DNA of 64,000 nt. It comes from Clostridia bacterium (lineage in GTDB: Bacteria > Bacillota > Clostridia > Christensenellales > Aristaeellaceae). The stretch lies in assembly GCA_017501255.1 (NCBI GenBank), contig JAFVXE010000011.1, positions 1 to 64,000 on the forward strand. Direction: 5' to 3'. Numbering within the stretch: position 1 is the first letter of the stretch; every line of letters starts with the position of its first letter. A model generated the notes under the pieces. It saw only the letters and a list, made by a program, of their open reading frames with translations. It made no database searches and was not told the DNA's origin. Positions 1-8,427 of this stretch are shown one piece after another. Position numbers and translations under genes: made by a program.

Positions 1-212
1 GCGGGAGCGCTTTGCGCTGTCCTCACGCCTCGGTTCGCTTTGCTCACCCTTCCGGTGGTTTCGGAACCCTTGCGCAGCAAGGGATTCCTATCGCCGTTTG
101 CCGCCCGGCGAGCCGTAGGCTCGTAGGCAAACGGTGCAAACTTCGTCGAAAAAGTCGCCGAAGGCGAGTTTTTTGACGACCTGAGACGAGCGTGTAGCCC
201 GTCTTTCCTTCT
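1..212. other. Gene-free segment of consecutive short-loop hairpins
   Basis: No credible gene is present. The segment is a run of inverted repeats, most with three-base loops. AGCGC at 6-10 pairs with 14-18. CCCTTGC at 67-73 pairs with 77-83, and the stem extends through GGAA 63-66 and TTCC 85-88. CGAGCC at 109-114 pairs with 118-123 and is nested inside a 9-bp stem, CCGTTTGCC 94-102 with 126-134. TCGCC at 155-159 pairs with 163-167, flanked by GTCGAAAAA and TTTTTTGAC arms. The last hairpin lies just downstream of the ecfT stop and could serve as its terminator. The regularity suggests an intergenic repeat element rather than random sequence. Confidence 0.6.
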
Positions 213-1049
213 TTACACAAAAGGATTATAGAAGCGATTGCCATCCCAGAAGGTGATGATGATGCTGGCAGCCAGCAGTGCAACACCGATGAGTAGCGCA
301 ATCAGATCATTGCGGCCAAAGGGACGCTTCACATACCATGTACGCTTTTTGGGATCTTTGCCAAAGCAACGCAGGGACATTGCATTGGAGATCACATCGA
401 TCCGCTGCAAGCTGGACAGAATCAGCGGCAGAAGAATATTTACAGAGTTTTTCAACCGGGTGAACAGCTTTTCCTTTTTACCAAGTTCGATACCCCTTGC
501 CTGCTGAGCCTGACTGATGTTGTGGAAATCCCGCTGGATATCCGGGATATAGCGCAGTGCAATGGATACTGCATAACCGATCTTGTAGCTGACGCCAATG
601 GAATGCAGGCTGGCTGCAAATTCGCTGGGATTGGTGGCAGCGATGAAGAGAATGGCGATGGGCAAAGTCACAAAGTATTTCAGGGAGATATTCAGCATAT
701 AGAACAGCTGCTCAGCGGTCACATCATACCGCCAGAACAGATGAAACAACACATGACGGGTGCCGTAAATCTCCGTGCCCTGATCTGGATTGAACAGGAA
801 AATAAAGAAGTTGTTCAGGAACAGGAAAACCGCCATAAACACCAGAATAAAGCTGACTTCCCGCACCTTGATCTTACTGATTTTGAATACCACCAGACTG
901 AAAGCCATCAGTCCCAGCAGCACCCAGGTATCATAGGTGACCATACCGGCAAAGCTGAAAAGCAGGAAAAACGCCAGTTTGGTGGTGCCCGTCAGCTCAT
1001 GCACAACGCTTTTGCGGGGCAGATAATTAAGTACCGTCTGAGCTGCCAT
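213..1049 (-). CDS. ecfT: ECF transporter transmembrane component EcfT
   Basis: This is the membrane coupling subunit of an energy-coupling factor vitamin transporter. It links the substrate-binding S component to the two ATPases. The 278-residue protein has an N-terminal hydrophobic half and, near residues 180-230, the two cytoplasmic coupling-helix motifs of the family, seen as QQARGIE and SLRCFGK (the second is normally ARC-like). The start at 1049 is chosen because GGGAGG lies 9 bases upstream; the upstream ATG at 1070 has no ribosome site. It overlaps the end of the ATPase gene by 23 bases, so the two are translationally coupled. It is last in the operon. The identity is firm; the substrate depends on the S component. 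Confidence 0.9.
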   Translation of the reverse strand: MAAQTVLNYLPRKSVVHELTGTTKLAFFLLFSFAGMVTYDTWVLLGLMAFSLVVFKISKIKVREVSFILVFMAVFLFLNNFFIFLFNPDQGTEIYGTRHVLFHLFWRYDVTAEQLFYMLNISLKYFVTLPIAILFIAATNPSEFAASLHSIGVSYKIGYAVSIALRYIPDIQRDFHNISQAQQARGIELGKKEKLFTRLKNSVNILLPLILSSLQRIDVISNAMSLRCFGKDPKKRTWYVKRPFGRNDLIALLIGVALLAASIIITFWDGNRFYNPFV

Positions 1050-2754
1050 GGCTGCGCACCTCCCTGTCATGAAGAATGAACCGGTCTACAAAGTTTTCCG
1101 GCGGTGCGATCCCGCACTTTTCCGCAAGGGTGAACAGACTGGTTTCCTTCAAGGCTGCCTGATCAATCAAATCGGGATTGCACAGTACCTCTGCCGGGGT
1201 ACTGTCCGCGATCAGCGTGCCTGTATTAAACACCAGCGCACGGGTGGTGTATTCCAGCATCAGATGCATATCGTGGGTAATCATGCACACGGTCACGCCC
1301 CTGTCGTTCAGGCTGCGCAAGAATTCCATGATCTCTGTATAGTGCCGAAAATCCTGACCAGCAGTGGGTTCATCCAGAATGATCAACTCCGGCCCCATCA
1401 CAAGCACACTGGCGATGGTCACACGCTTTTTCTGCCCAAAGGACAGCGCAGAGATGGGCCAGTTGCGGAAGGGATACAAGCCGCAGATCTTCAGCGTTTC
1501 TTCCACCCGGCTGCGGATATCCTCCTGACTGAGGCCGCTGTTTTTCAGCCCCAATGCCACTTCATCGAAGATCATGGTCTTGGAGATCATCTGATTGGGA
1601 TTCTGCATCACATAGCCAATGCGCTGGGCTCGTTCACGAATGCTGTCGTTGCTCATATCCCGGCCATCCAGATACATACAGCCGCTATCCGGTGTTTCAA
1701 AGCCGCAGATCAGCTTGGAAAGAGTGGATTTGCCCGCACCGTTGCGGCCCACAATGCTCAACATTTCGCCCTTGCGAATCGTAAAACTCACATTGGCAAG
1801 AGTCTGCCTGTCCTTGGTATAGCCAAAAGCCAGATCTTTCACTTCCAACAGAACGGGCTGTTTTTCAGTTTCAGGAGCTGCCTGTACGTTGTAATACCAC
1901 TTGCGCACCAATTCCTGATCACTTTCGCCAAGCACCAGCGTATCCACATGGGCGGGCTTCTTCTCCGGGGTGATCTCAACACCCGCATAGCGAAGCGCCG
2001 TTACATACAGCGGTTCACGGATACCGTGTTCCGCCAGTAGATTGCCGCTGAGCAGTTCATCCGGGCGCAGATCCGCCTGAATCCTGCCCTGATTGACCAG
2101 AATGATCCGATCCACGCTGCGCCAGAGCACATCCTCCAGACGATGCTCAATGATGACCACTGTGGTATCGCTCTTTTTCTGAATTTCATCAATCAGTTCA
2201 ATGGCCTGCTTGCCGGTGGCAGGATCCAGATTGGCCAAAGGTTCGTCGAATAGGAGAACCTTCACCCGATTGACCATAACGCCCGCCAGCGAAACACGCT
2301 GTTTCTGCCCGCCGGACAGTTCGTGGGGCGCATATTCCAGATGATCATCCACATTCACCAGCCCGGCAGCGTTATGGGTCAGGCGGTGCATCTCCTGCTG
2401 TTCAACGCAGTCATTTTCCAGTGCAAAAGCGATATCCTCCGCCACCGTTAACCCAATAAACTGTCCATCCGGATCCTGCAAAACCGTACCCACGTGCTGG
2501 GACAGCTCAAAAATGCCGGAATTGGGCGCATCGATCCCATCCACCAGCAGCTTGCCCTGATGCTCGCCGGTATAGCTATGCGGAATCAGACCGTTGATGC
2601 AGTTGCCCAGCGTGCTTTTGCCGCTGCCGGACGGGCCAACGATCAGAACCCGCTCACCGGGATAGATATCCAGATTGATGTCATACAGCGTAGGACGCTT
2701 CTGCGCCCGATACTGGAAGGTGAAATTCTTGAAGGAAATAATCGGCTCAGCCAT
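1027..2754 (-). CDS. Fused double ATPase of an ECF transporter (EcfA-EcfA')
   Basis: This is a cytoplasmic ABC ATPase that powers ECF-type uptake. Both ATPase subunits lie in one 575-residue chain. Domain 1 has Walker A GPSGSGKST near residue 40, signature LSGGQKQR and Walker B VLLFDEP. Domain 2 (from about residue 300) has GRNGAGKST, the variant signature LSFGQKKR and LIILDEP. Both copies keep their key residues, so both nucleotide sites should be usable. Fused pairs of this kind (YkoD/CbiO-like) are known in dedicated ECF systems. The second ECF module in this window, at 24-26.5 kb, uses separate ATPases instead. The gene sits 75 bases after the S component, with a terminator-like hairpin between them. 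Confidence 0.93.
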   Translation of the reverse strand: MAEPIISFKNFTFQYRAQKRPTLYDINLDIYPGERVLIVGPSGSGKSTLGNCINGLIPHSYTGEHQGKLLVDGIDAPNSGIFELSQHVGTVLQDPDGQFIGLTVAEDIAFALENDCVEQQEMHRLTHNAAGLVNVDDHLEYAPHELSGGQKQRVSLAGVMVNRVKVLLFDEPLANLDPATGKQAIELIDEIQKKSDTTVVIIEHRLEDVLWRSVDRIILVNQGRIQADLRPDELLSGNLLAEHGIREPLYVTALRYAGVEITPEKKPAHVDTLVLGESDQELVRKWYYNVQAAPETEKQPVLLEVKDLAFGYTKDRQTLANVSFTIRKGEMLSIVGRNGAGKSTLSKLICGFETPDSGCMYLDGRDMSNDSIRERAQRIGYVMQNPNQMISKTMIFDEVALGLKNSGLSQEDIRSRVEETLKICGLYPFRNWPISALSFGQKKRVTIASVLVMGPELIILDEPTAGQDFRHYTEIMEFLRSLNDRGVTVCMITHDMHLMLEYTTRALVFNTGTLIADSTPAEVLCNPDLIDQAALKETSLFTLAEKCGIAPPENFVDRFILHDREVRSHGSSDGT

Positions 2755-2782
2755 ATCAGTACCCCTTACCTGTGCATGAAAA

Positions 2783-2809
2783 AGGGACAGGGACTGAATC
2801 CCCGCCCCT
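2783..2809 (-). terminator. Terminator-like hairpin inside the ECF operon
   Basis: On the minus strand an 11-bp stem (two G-U pairs), formed by 2799-2809 with 2783-2793 and a five-base loop, is followed at once by a run of five T. It lies between the S-component stop and the ATPase start. It probably lets only part of transcription continue, giving more S component than ATPase. Confidence 0.65.
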
Positions 2810-2829
2810 ATGTTCTGACAGCATCAGAA

Positions 2830-3378
2830 TTATTCAGCGTCCAGAGAACCCTTCTTGGCGATGGTCTTGGTGTAAGCCAGAGCCAGCAGAGTGCCCACGA
2901 CCACAGCGGTCACGGAGTTGGACAGAGCAGCCATGCCGCCCTGAGCGAACACCTTGTTCACGGGCTCAGCATAGATGAGGATGTCCAGCACGGGAGCAAC
3001 CACCAGCCAGGCCAGCACGTTGGCGACGATGTTGGCAATGATGAAGGTAACGATTTCCTTCTTGCCGAATTCGCCTTCGGTGATCTTGCAGTTCTTGGCA
3101 ATCAGGCCAACCACAACGCCAACCACGGCAGAAGCGATGACCCAGCTCCACCAGGGAGCGCCGCCCCAGCTCAGGTCGATCAGGGTGTGACCGATGAAGC
3201 CGATCAAACCGCCGGCGATGGGGCCGAACATGGCAGCCAGCAGACCCAGCACGGCGTACTGCAGGCAGATGTTGGTGTTAGGAATGCCGCTGGGGATGAA
3301 CACAAAGCGGCCCAGTACGAAGAACAGAGCAGCGCCGATACCGATGGCGACAACCGTCTTGATGGAAAACTTCTTCAT
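2830..3378 (-). CDS. UPF0397-family ECF transporter S component
   Basis: This is the membrane substrate-binding subunit of an ECF uptake system. The 182-residue protein has about five hydrophobic segments, starting with a first helix rich in small residues after MKKFSIKTVVAIG. It contains the family-typical stretches PNTNICLQYAVLG and GFIGHTLIDLSWGG. It resembles the UPF0397/COG4720 group, which databases list as a riboflavin-type or pyrimidine-type S component; the substrate cannot be settled from sequence alone. It is first in an operon with the fused ATPase and EcfT. It has its own promoter and a roughly 130-base leader. The ribosome site AAGGAG is well placed before ATG at 3378. Confidence 0.85.
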   Translation of the reverse strand: MKKFSIKTVVAIGIGAALFFVLGRFVFIPSGIPNTNICLQYAVLGLLAAMFGPIAGGLIGFIGHTLIDLSWGGAPWWSWVIASAVVGVVVGLIAKNCKITEGEFGKKEIVTFIIANIVANVLAWLVVAPVLDILIYAEPVNKVFAQGGMAALSNSVTAVVVGTLLALAYTKTIAKKGSLDAE

Positions 3379-3511
3379 GGGTATATCTCTCCTTTTTGTT
3401 TATCCATAAGGGCTTAGCCCGTATGAGATGCCACTTGGCCACGCAGGAACCCACTGCCCAAGCAGATCATCAGGCGGGCATTTCCCCGCTTGACGTTTCC
3501 TGTCGAAAGGC
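3379..3511 (-). promoter_or_regulatory. Structured 5' leader of the ECF operon, possible riboswitch
   Basis: Between the predicted start of transcription (near 3511) and the S-component gene lie about 130 untranslated bases with several possible helices. GTTTCCT (3495-3501) pairs with AGGAAC (3445-3450) and encloses a GCGGG/CCCGC hairpin (3474-3478 with 3485-3489) and a CTGC/GCAG hairpin. GGGC/GCCC (3410-3420) lies close to the ribosome site. I could not match it to the FMN, TPP, preQ1, THF, ZTP or cobalamin consensus. A leader this long before a vitamin transporter is usually a ligand-sensing RNA. Confidence 0.5.
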
Positions 3512-3517
3512 AACATA

Positions 3518-3546
3518 AGTATATGTTTCCAACTGCGGATTGTCAA
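3518..3546 (-). promoter_or_regulatory. Promoter of the ECF operon
   Basis: On the minus strand TTGACA (3541-3546), a 17-base spacer and TATACT (3518-3523). A near-consensus vegetative promoter. A small inverted repeat AACATA/TATGTT overlaps the -10 element. Confidence 0.8.
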
Positions 3547-3626
3547 GCCATCCAGCGGCGGATTAGCGAAGATTAAGGATTGTGTAACGTTTGACGATCC
3601 TTCTTCACGAATGCAACCAAACAGCA

Positions 3627-3655
3627 GCAGTGCAGCCCCAAACAAGCTGCACTGC
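3627..3655 (-). terminator. Terminator of the aromatic amino acid operon
   Basis: A 10-bp perfect stem, GCAGTGCAGC at 3627-3636 with GCTGCACTGC at 3646-3655, lies 16 bases after the aroQ stop. On the minus strand it is followed by a T-containing stretch, though not a pure T run. Confidence 0.65.
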
Positions 3656-3670
3656 CGCCAAACACGATTA

Positions 3671-4111
3671 TCAAATGGTTTTTGCCAAGTGTTCTTTCAA
3701 AAGAAGAATCGCCTTCTCATATCCCTGAAAGCCCAGTCCCTTGATCTGTTCCAGACAGGCCATGGCCGGATAGCTTATCTGCCGGAAATCTTCCCGCTGG
3801 CTTACATCGCTGAGATGTACTTCCACTGTCGGCAGCGCCACTGCCTTGAGCGCATCCAGAATGGCGACGCTGGTGTGGGTATAGGCAGCTGGATTGATCA
3901 CAATACCGTCAGCATTTCCATAGGCGCTCTGAATCGTATCCACCAGCACCCCCTCATGGTTGGACTGGAACACTTCCACTTCAATATCTTCCCGCTCACA
4001 TACATTTCGAACGAATTTCTCCAGATCCGAATAAGTCTGCGCACCGTAAATATCCGGTTCCCGGATGCCCAGCATATTCAGATTGGGGCCGTTAAGCACG
4101 AAGAGCTTCAT
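3671..4111 (-). CDS. aroQ: 3-dehydroquinate dehydratase, type II
   Basis: Third step of the shikimate pathway: removes water from 3-dehydroquinate to give 3-dehydroshikimate in the cytoplasm. The 146-residue length is normal for the small type II enzyme. Visible motifs are the opening LNGPNLNMLG, with the lid tyrosine region REPDIYG, then FQSNHEGVLVD, INPAAYTHTSVAI with the catalytic histidine, and VEVHLSDVSQRE. The start at 4111 has GGGAGGG upstream; a longer in-frame extension to 4300 would lie entirely inside the previous gene. It overlaps aroE-aroK by 20 bases and is last in the operon. Confidence 0.95.
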   Translation of the reverse strand: MKLFVLNGPNLNMLGIREPDIYGAQTYSDLEKFVRNVCEREDIEVEVFQSNHEGVLVDTIQSAYGNADGIVINPAAYTHTSVAILDALKAVALPTVEVHLSDVSQREDFRQISYPAMACLEQIKGLGFQGYEKAILLLKEHLAKTI

Positions 4112-5330
4112 CAAATCCCTCCCAGATGGCTTTAGCGCATTGCGCCGGAGTGGTTTCATTGGGGTAAGCGGCATCCGCACAATCCGCATAAAGCGGTGCA
4201 CGTTCCTGATATAGTTTCTCCACTGCATCCAGCCCACCGGCAGACAGGGGTCTGCCACCGGTTGCCAGCGAGCTGACAGGACGGGTGATCTGCGCCACAT
4301 AACCGTTCATGCGCAGGGCTGCCCGGTTTTCCGCATCCTTGACAGCGCCTCCGCCGGTGATGAGAATCCTGCCGCCAACGAGAGCCTCCCGTTGGATGAC
4401 AGCTTTTTCCCGGGCACGGAAACCGGTTTCTCCTTCTTTTTCGAAAATCTCCGGGATGGTCATACCTGCTTCGGCGGCGATGATGGCATCGGTATCCACC
4501 GCTTTTCTGCCGCTGATGGCTGCCAGTTCCTGCCCAATGGTGCTCTTGCCGCAGCCCGGCATACCGATGAGCACCAGGTTCATAGACTGGGCCCGCAGTT
4601 GTTTTTCAGCCGCCTGGGCCCGCAGAGGATCCACCGGGTTTCCCGTGAAGAGTTCACAGGCCCGCACCGCCTGATACACCAGCATCTTCAAGCCGCTGAC
4701 AGCAGGGATGCCCAGTTTCTGCGTCTGCTGAAGCAGTTGGGTACGCAGCGGGTTATAGATCACATCCAGCACGCCCTTCAGGTTGGGCAGCATCGTCAGA
4801 TCCACCGGAGAAGCGTGTACATTGGGATACATACCCACCGGGGTGGTATTGATCAGGTACTCTGCATCGGTATGCTTGGGCAAATCCGCATAGGTGGTAT
4901 TACCGCTTCGGGAGATGACCACCGGCGTGCCGCCCGCCTGACGCACCACATCGCAGGCTGTCAGGGAAGTACCGCCGCTGCCCAATACCAGGGCCTTTTT
5001 GCCGAAGAAATCTGCGCCGATGCTCTCTGCCATCCGTGCAAAACCGTAAGCATCGGTATTGTCGCCCAACAGGCTGCCATCGGGACGCCTGATAATGGTA
5101 TTCACGCTGCCGATCCGGCTTGCCGTTTCACCAATCTCCGCCAGGTAGGGAATCACTGTTTTCTTATAGGGAATGGTCACGTTGATGCCGCAGAAATCAC
5201 GCTTCTGCATAAAGGCATCCACATCCTCCGGCGGTATGGGACAAAGCCGGTAGTCATAATCCGCCAGAAGGCCATGCAGAATGGCGGAATAACTGTGCCC
5301 CAATTTTTCGCCAATGAGACCGTATTCCAT
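4092..5330 (-). CDS. aroE-aroK: Fused shikimate dehydrogenase - shikimate kinase
   Basis: One 412-residue protein carries two shikimate-pathway activities. Residues 1 to about 245 are AroE, which reduces dehydroshikimate to shikimate with NADPH: substrate motif LGHSYSAILH, catalytic lysine in NVTIPYKK, NTDAYG, and dinucleotide loop GSGGTS. Residues from about 252 are AroK, which phosphorylates shikimate: Walker A GMPGCGKST, DTDAII, FRAREK and TGGGAV for shikimate binding, and the RPL lid segment. All key residues of both halves are present, so both should be active. Fusion would channel shikimate. The gene lies 9 bases after pheA and overlaps aroQ. Confidence 0.93.
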   Translation of the reverse strand: MEYGLIGEKLGHSYSAILHGLLADYDYRLCPIPPEDVDAFMQKRDFCGINVTIPYKKTVIPYLAEIGETASRIGSVNTIIRRPDGSLLGDNTDAYGFARMAESIGADFFGKKALVLGSGGTSLTACDVVRQAGGTPVVISRSGNTTYADLPKHTDAEYLINTTPVGMYPNVHASPVDLTMLPNLKGVLDVIYNPLRTQLLQQTQKLGIPAVSGLKMLVYQAVRACELFTGNPVDPLRAQAAEKQLRAQSMNLVLIGMPGCGKSTIGQELAAISGRKAVDTDAIIAAEAGMTIPEIFEKEGETGFRAREKAVIQREALVGGRILITGGGAVKDAENRAALRMNGYVAQITRPVSSLATGGRPLSAGGLDAVEKLYQERAPLYADCADAAYPNETTPAQCAKAIWEGFDEALRA

Positions 5331-5339
5331 CCTTCCACC

Positions 5340-6479
5340 TCATATTTCGCTGTAGCTGCCCAGATAGGTGAACACCTCGGGGCCTGCATCCAGTTCGCTG
5401 AGCAGCTGCAAAGCCGCTTCATCATAAACGGAGGCATCCAGATCAAAATAGAACATGAACTCAAAGTCCGTACCGGCGATGGGGCGGCTTTCCAGCTTGG
5501 TCAGGTTGAGACCCAGGGCTGCAAACTTGGCAATCATGCTATAAAGCGCACCGGGCTTGTGCTGCACGTTGAGCATCAGGCTCATCTTGTTGGCGCCGGG
5601 ATAGATCTCCAGATTCTTGGCCACACAGATGAAGCGGGTGAAGTTGCTGTCGCTGTTGGAAACCTCTGTTTTCAGAATGCCAAGGCCATACAGCGCCGCA
5701 CAGGCAGGGGACGAAATGGCGGCGATGTCCGTGCGGTCGGAGGCAGCTACCATCTGAGCTGCGGCAGCTGTGTTTTCGCAGATGGTCACTTTCACATTGG
5801 GCAGGGTTTTCAGGAAATCGCTGCACTGCCCAACCGCCTGTTCATGGCTGACCACTTCCCGGATATCGCTCATCTTCACACCGGGCTTTGCCAGCAAACG
5901 ATGGTCGATCTTCAAACGGACGCTGCGCACAATGGAGAAGCGGTGTTTGCGCATCAGGTCGTATACTTCGGTAACGGAACCATAGGAGCTGTTCTCGATG
6001 GGCAGAATGCCATACTGGCACAAACCGCTCTCCACCGCCTGCAAAACGCCCTCGAACCGCTTGAAATACATAATGTTGGGCATGGCAAACAGCTTGTCGC
6101 AGGCCTGTTGACTGTATGCGCCTTCCACACCCTGACAGGCCACCACTGCCTGCTTGGGAAATACCTTGGGGGTATTCTCTACCGCTCTGGCAATGTGATT
6201 GCTCAGATCGGTACGCTCGGTCAGATAGCGTTGCTGATAGCTGCGGCTGATATCGAAAATGGTGTTATAGAGCAGCTTCACATACATGGCCATGCTCTCA
6301 TCCACACAACCGATCTGGCGGTTGATCACTTCCCGCTCCCGGGCAGGATCCAACACTGGCTTGTTGTTTTCCTTCTTATATTTGGCAATCTCCAGCGCCA
6401 CCTTCATGCGCTCATCAAAACTTTTTACCAGTTGGCTGTCGATCTCGTTAATCTGCTGGCGGAGTTCCTCAATGGTCAT
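5340..6479 (-). CDS. pheA: Bifunctional chorismate mutase / prephenate dehydratase
   Basis: Makes phenylpyruvate from chorismate by way of prephenate. Domains in the 379-residue protein: AroQ-type chorismate mutase (about 1-85, LRQQINEIDSQLV, KYKKENNKPVLDPAREREV), prephenate dehydratase (about 105-285, CQGVEGAYSQQA, GILPIENSSYGSV, SNFTRFICV) and a C-terminal ACT domain (about 295-370, HKPGALYSMIAKFAALGLNL, ESRPI) that would bind Phe for feedback inhibition. The start at 6479 has AAAGGAGAG well spaced upstream; the longer frame to 6581 lacks one and runs into aroB. It lies between aroB (38-base gap) and aroE-aroK. Confidence 0.95.
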   Translation of the reverse strand: MTIEELRQQINEIDSQLVKSFDERMKVALEIAKYKKENNKPVLDPAREREVINRQIGCVDESMAMYVKLLYNTIFDISRSYQQRYLTERTDLSNHIARAVENTPKVFPKQAVVACQGVEGAYSQQACDKLFAMPNIMYFKRFEGVLQAVESGLCQYGILPIENSSYGSVTEVYDLMRKHRFSIVRSVRLKIDHRLLAKPGVKMSDIREVVSHEQAVGQCSDFLKTLPNVKVTICENTAAAAQMVAASDRTDIAAISSPACAALYGLGILKTEVSNSDSNFTRFICVAKNLEIYPGANKMSLMLNVQHKPGALYSMIAKFAALGLNLTKLESRPIAGTDFEFMFYFDLDASVYDEAALQLLSELDAGPEVFTYLGSYSEI

Positions 6480-6517
6480 GGTTTTCTCTCCTTTGTTGCT
6501 TCTTATTTGCAATCTTC

Positions 6518-7576
6518 TTATCCAACGGCAAGGGCGATCAGGTTTTCCAGTTGGCTGACCTCCACCGGATGCAGCTGGCAATGCCCAATCCCTGTGGGCA
6601 GCACCAGTGTTAATGTGCCACCGGTGCGTTTCTTGTCGGACAAAGCAGCATCGGTGAGCTGGGCTGCGGTGTAAATGGTGTTTGTTGGCAGGTGGTTGCG
6701 CTCCAACGTGGCAACGAGCCGGGTGACGGTTTGTTCATCGCACAGTCCCAGTTGATGGGCCAGCTTGGCTGCCAGCGCCATGCCGATGGCGACAGCATGA
6801 CCGTGTGTGACCTGATACTTGCTGTTCTTTTCGATGGCATGGCCTAAGGTGTGGCCCAGATTCAGCAGCTGACGGCAACCTGTATCCCGCTCGTCAGCTT
6901 CCACCACGGCAGCCTTGGCAGTGATACAGCGCCGGATCAGTTCCTCAGTGTGGGCTGTCCAGTCGCCATGCTCAAACCAGTCAAGCACCTCATTCTCGCC
7001 CAGCATACCATACTTGATACTTTCGCTGACGCCATCCGCAAGGGTTTCCGGGGGCAAAGTCGCCAGCACATCCGGGTCGCACAGCACCATGCGTGGTTGA
7101 TAAAATGCGCCCAGCTGGTTCTTGCCGGAAGCCAGATTCACGCCGGTCTTGCCGCCCACGCTGCTATCCACCATGGCAAGCAAGGTGGTGGGCACCTGAA
7201 TAAACTTGACCCCCCGCAGGTAACAAGCGGCTGCAAAGCCTGCCATATCACCGGGAATGCCGCCCCCCAGCGCCACCACGCAATCGGAGCGGGTCAGCTG
7301 CTGCTGGGCCATAAATTCCAGCATCCCCTGCCAATCAGCGAGGGCTTTGTGTTCCTCACCGGGATCAATGGCATAGCGGATTACTGCAAACCCGCTGTTT
7401 TGCAGGGAAGCTGCCACCCGGTCGCCATAGAGGGCGTTCACCGTTTCGTCGGTAAGAATCGCCGCTTTGCAGGTTTTGCCCAACAGCGCCAACAGTTCCT
7501 CGCCCACACGATCGATCAATCCCCGCTGGATGCGTACCTGATAGGGCGTACCTGTTTTCACTTCCACAATTCTCAC
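6518..7576 (-). CDS. aroB: 3-dehydroquinate synthase
   Basis: Second shikimate-pathway enzyme: converts DAHP to 3-dehydroquinate using NAD and a divalent metal. The 352-residue protein shows the full motif set: GGGIPGDMAGFAA, QVPTTLLAMVDSSVGGKTGVN, ESIKYG and LNLGHTLGHAIE. These include the metal-binding glutamate and histidines. The third residue after GGG is Ile-Pro rather than the usual Val-x, a conservative change. Its ATG overlaps the tyrA stop by four bases, so it is coupled to tyrA. Confident assignment. Confidence 0.95.
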   Translation of the reverse strand: MRIVEVKTGTPYQVRIQRGLIDRVGEELLALLGKTCKAAILTDETVNALYGDRVAASLQNSGFAVIRYAIDPGEEHKALADWQGMLEFMAQQQLTRSDCVVALGGGIPGDMAGFAAACYLRGVKFIQVPTTLLAMVDSSVGGKTGVNLASGKNQLGAFYQPRMVLCDPDVLATLPPETLADGVSESIKYGMLGENEVLDWFEHGDWTAHTEELIRRCITAKAAVVEADERDTGCRQLLNLGHTLGHAIEKNSKYQVTHGHAVAIGMALAAKLAHQLGLCDEQTVTRLVATLERNHLPTNTIYTAAQLTDAALSDKKRTGGTLTLVLPTGIGHCQLHPVEVSQLENLIALAVG

Positions 7577-8424
7577 GGCGCATCCCCCTTATGATCGGCA
7601 ATTTCCTTGCGTTCCCGGCCTTCCCGGAGCAGGCTGCGCAGGGCCTCGGTTTCGCCGCCGGTCAACGCATCCCGGTATTGACACAGATGGTCGATCAATT
7701 GATTCAGCTCGCACAGCAGCGGTTCCCGGTTCAGTTCAAACAGTTCCGTCCACATATTCTCATCCAGACGGGCCACACGGGTCATATCCTTGAAGCTGCC
7801 CGCAGAAAAGCCATGATGTTCCATGGCAAAAGGACTGCGGATATAGGCGCTGGAGGTGACATGAGCCAGCTGGGAGGTATAAGCAATCACCTTGTCGTGA
7901 TTCTCCGGCGTGGTGATGACCACCCGGGCAAAACCCAGTTCCCGCCAGAAATGTTTCAGGCTATCCAGCGTCTGGATATCCGTGCCCCGGGGCGGGGTCA
8001 GGATCATGGAGGCATTCTGGAACAACCCGGCATTGGCATGATCAAAACCGGAGTATTCCATGCCCGCCATGGGGTGGCCGCCCACAAACAGGAAGCCATT
8101 CTCCTGCGCCACTTGCCACAGGGGCTCGCACACTGCCGCCTTCACGCCGCACACATCCATCACCAGCGCACCCTTCCTGATGAGGGCTGCATGGCTGGTC
8201 ACATAGTCCACAGCCGCCTTGGGCCAGGTGGCAACAATGACCATATCGCAGATGCTGAGCCGTTCGTCGGTGAGGTCGCCGTCGATGGCATCCAGCAGAC
8301 GGGCTTTATACATGGTCTGCTCGTTGGTATCCCAGCCCAGCACCGTATGCTGCGGTGTGAACTTTTTCAGGCTCTTGGCAATGGAACCGCCGATGAGGCC
8401 CAGACCGATGATTGCAATATTCAT
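7573..8424 (-). CDS. tyrA: Prephenate dehydrogenase
   Basis: Oxidative decarboxylation of prephenate to 4-hydroxyphenylpyruvate, the tyrosine branch. The 283-residue protein starts with the dinucleotide-binding loop GLGLIGGS. It continues with MDVCGVK, GGHPMAG, TPENHD, SQLAHV with the catalytic histidine, and FKDMTRVA. There is no C-terminal ACT domain, so feedback would have to act elsewhere, for example on the DAHP synthase. It lies 3 bases after the DAHP synthase gene and overlaps aroB by 4 bases. Confidence 0.93.
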   Translation of the reverse strand: MNIAIIGLGLIGGSIAKSLKKFTPQHTVLGWDTNEQTMYKARLLDAIDGDLTDERLSICDMVIVATWPKAAVDYVTSHAALIRKGALVMDVCGVKAAVCEPLWQVAQENGFLFVGGHPMAGMEYSGFDHANAGLFQNASMILTPPRGTDIQTLDSLKHFWRELGFARVVITTPENHDKVIAYTSQLAHVTSSAYIRSPFAMEHHGFSAGSFKDMTRVARLDENMWTELFELNREPLLCELNQLIDHLCQYRDALTGGETEALRSLLREGRERKEIADHKGDAP

Positions 8425-8427
8425 GGA

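Noticed and set aside
3379..3511. FMN, TPP or preQ1 riboswitch
   Set aside because: CTGATGATCTG faintly recalls the TPP element, but the CTGAGA motif and other conserved blocks of TPP, FMN and preQ1 RNAs are missing.
3509..3526. AACATA/TATGTT hairpin as part of the ECF leader
   Set aside because: It overlaps the -10 box and so lies mostly outside the transcript.
4392..6674. Open frame of 760 codons on the plus strand
   Set aside because: Antisense to aroE-aroK and pheA; no recognisable domain or ribosome site.
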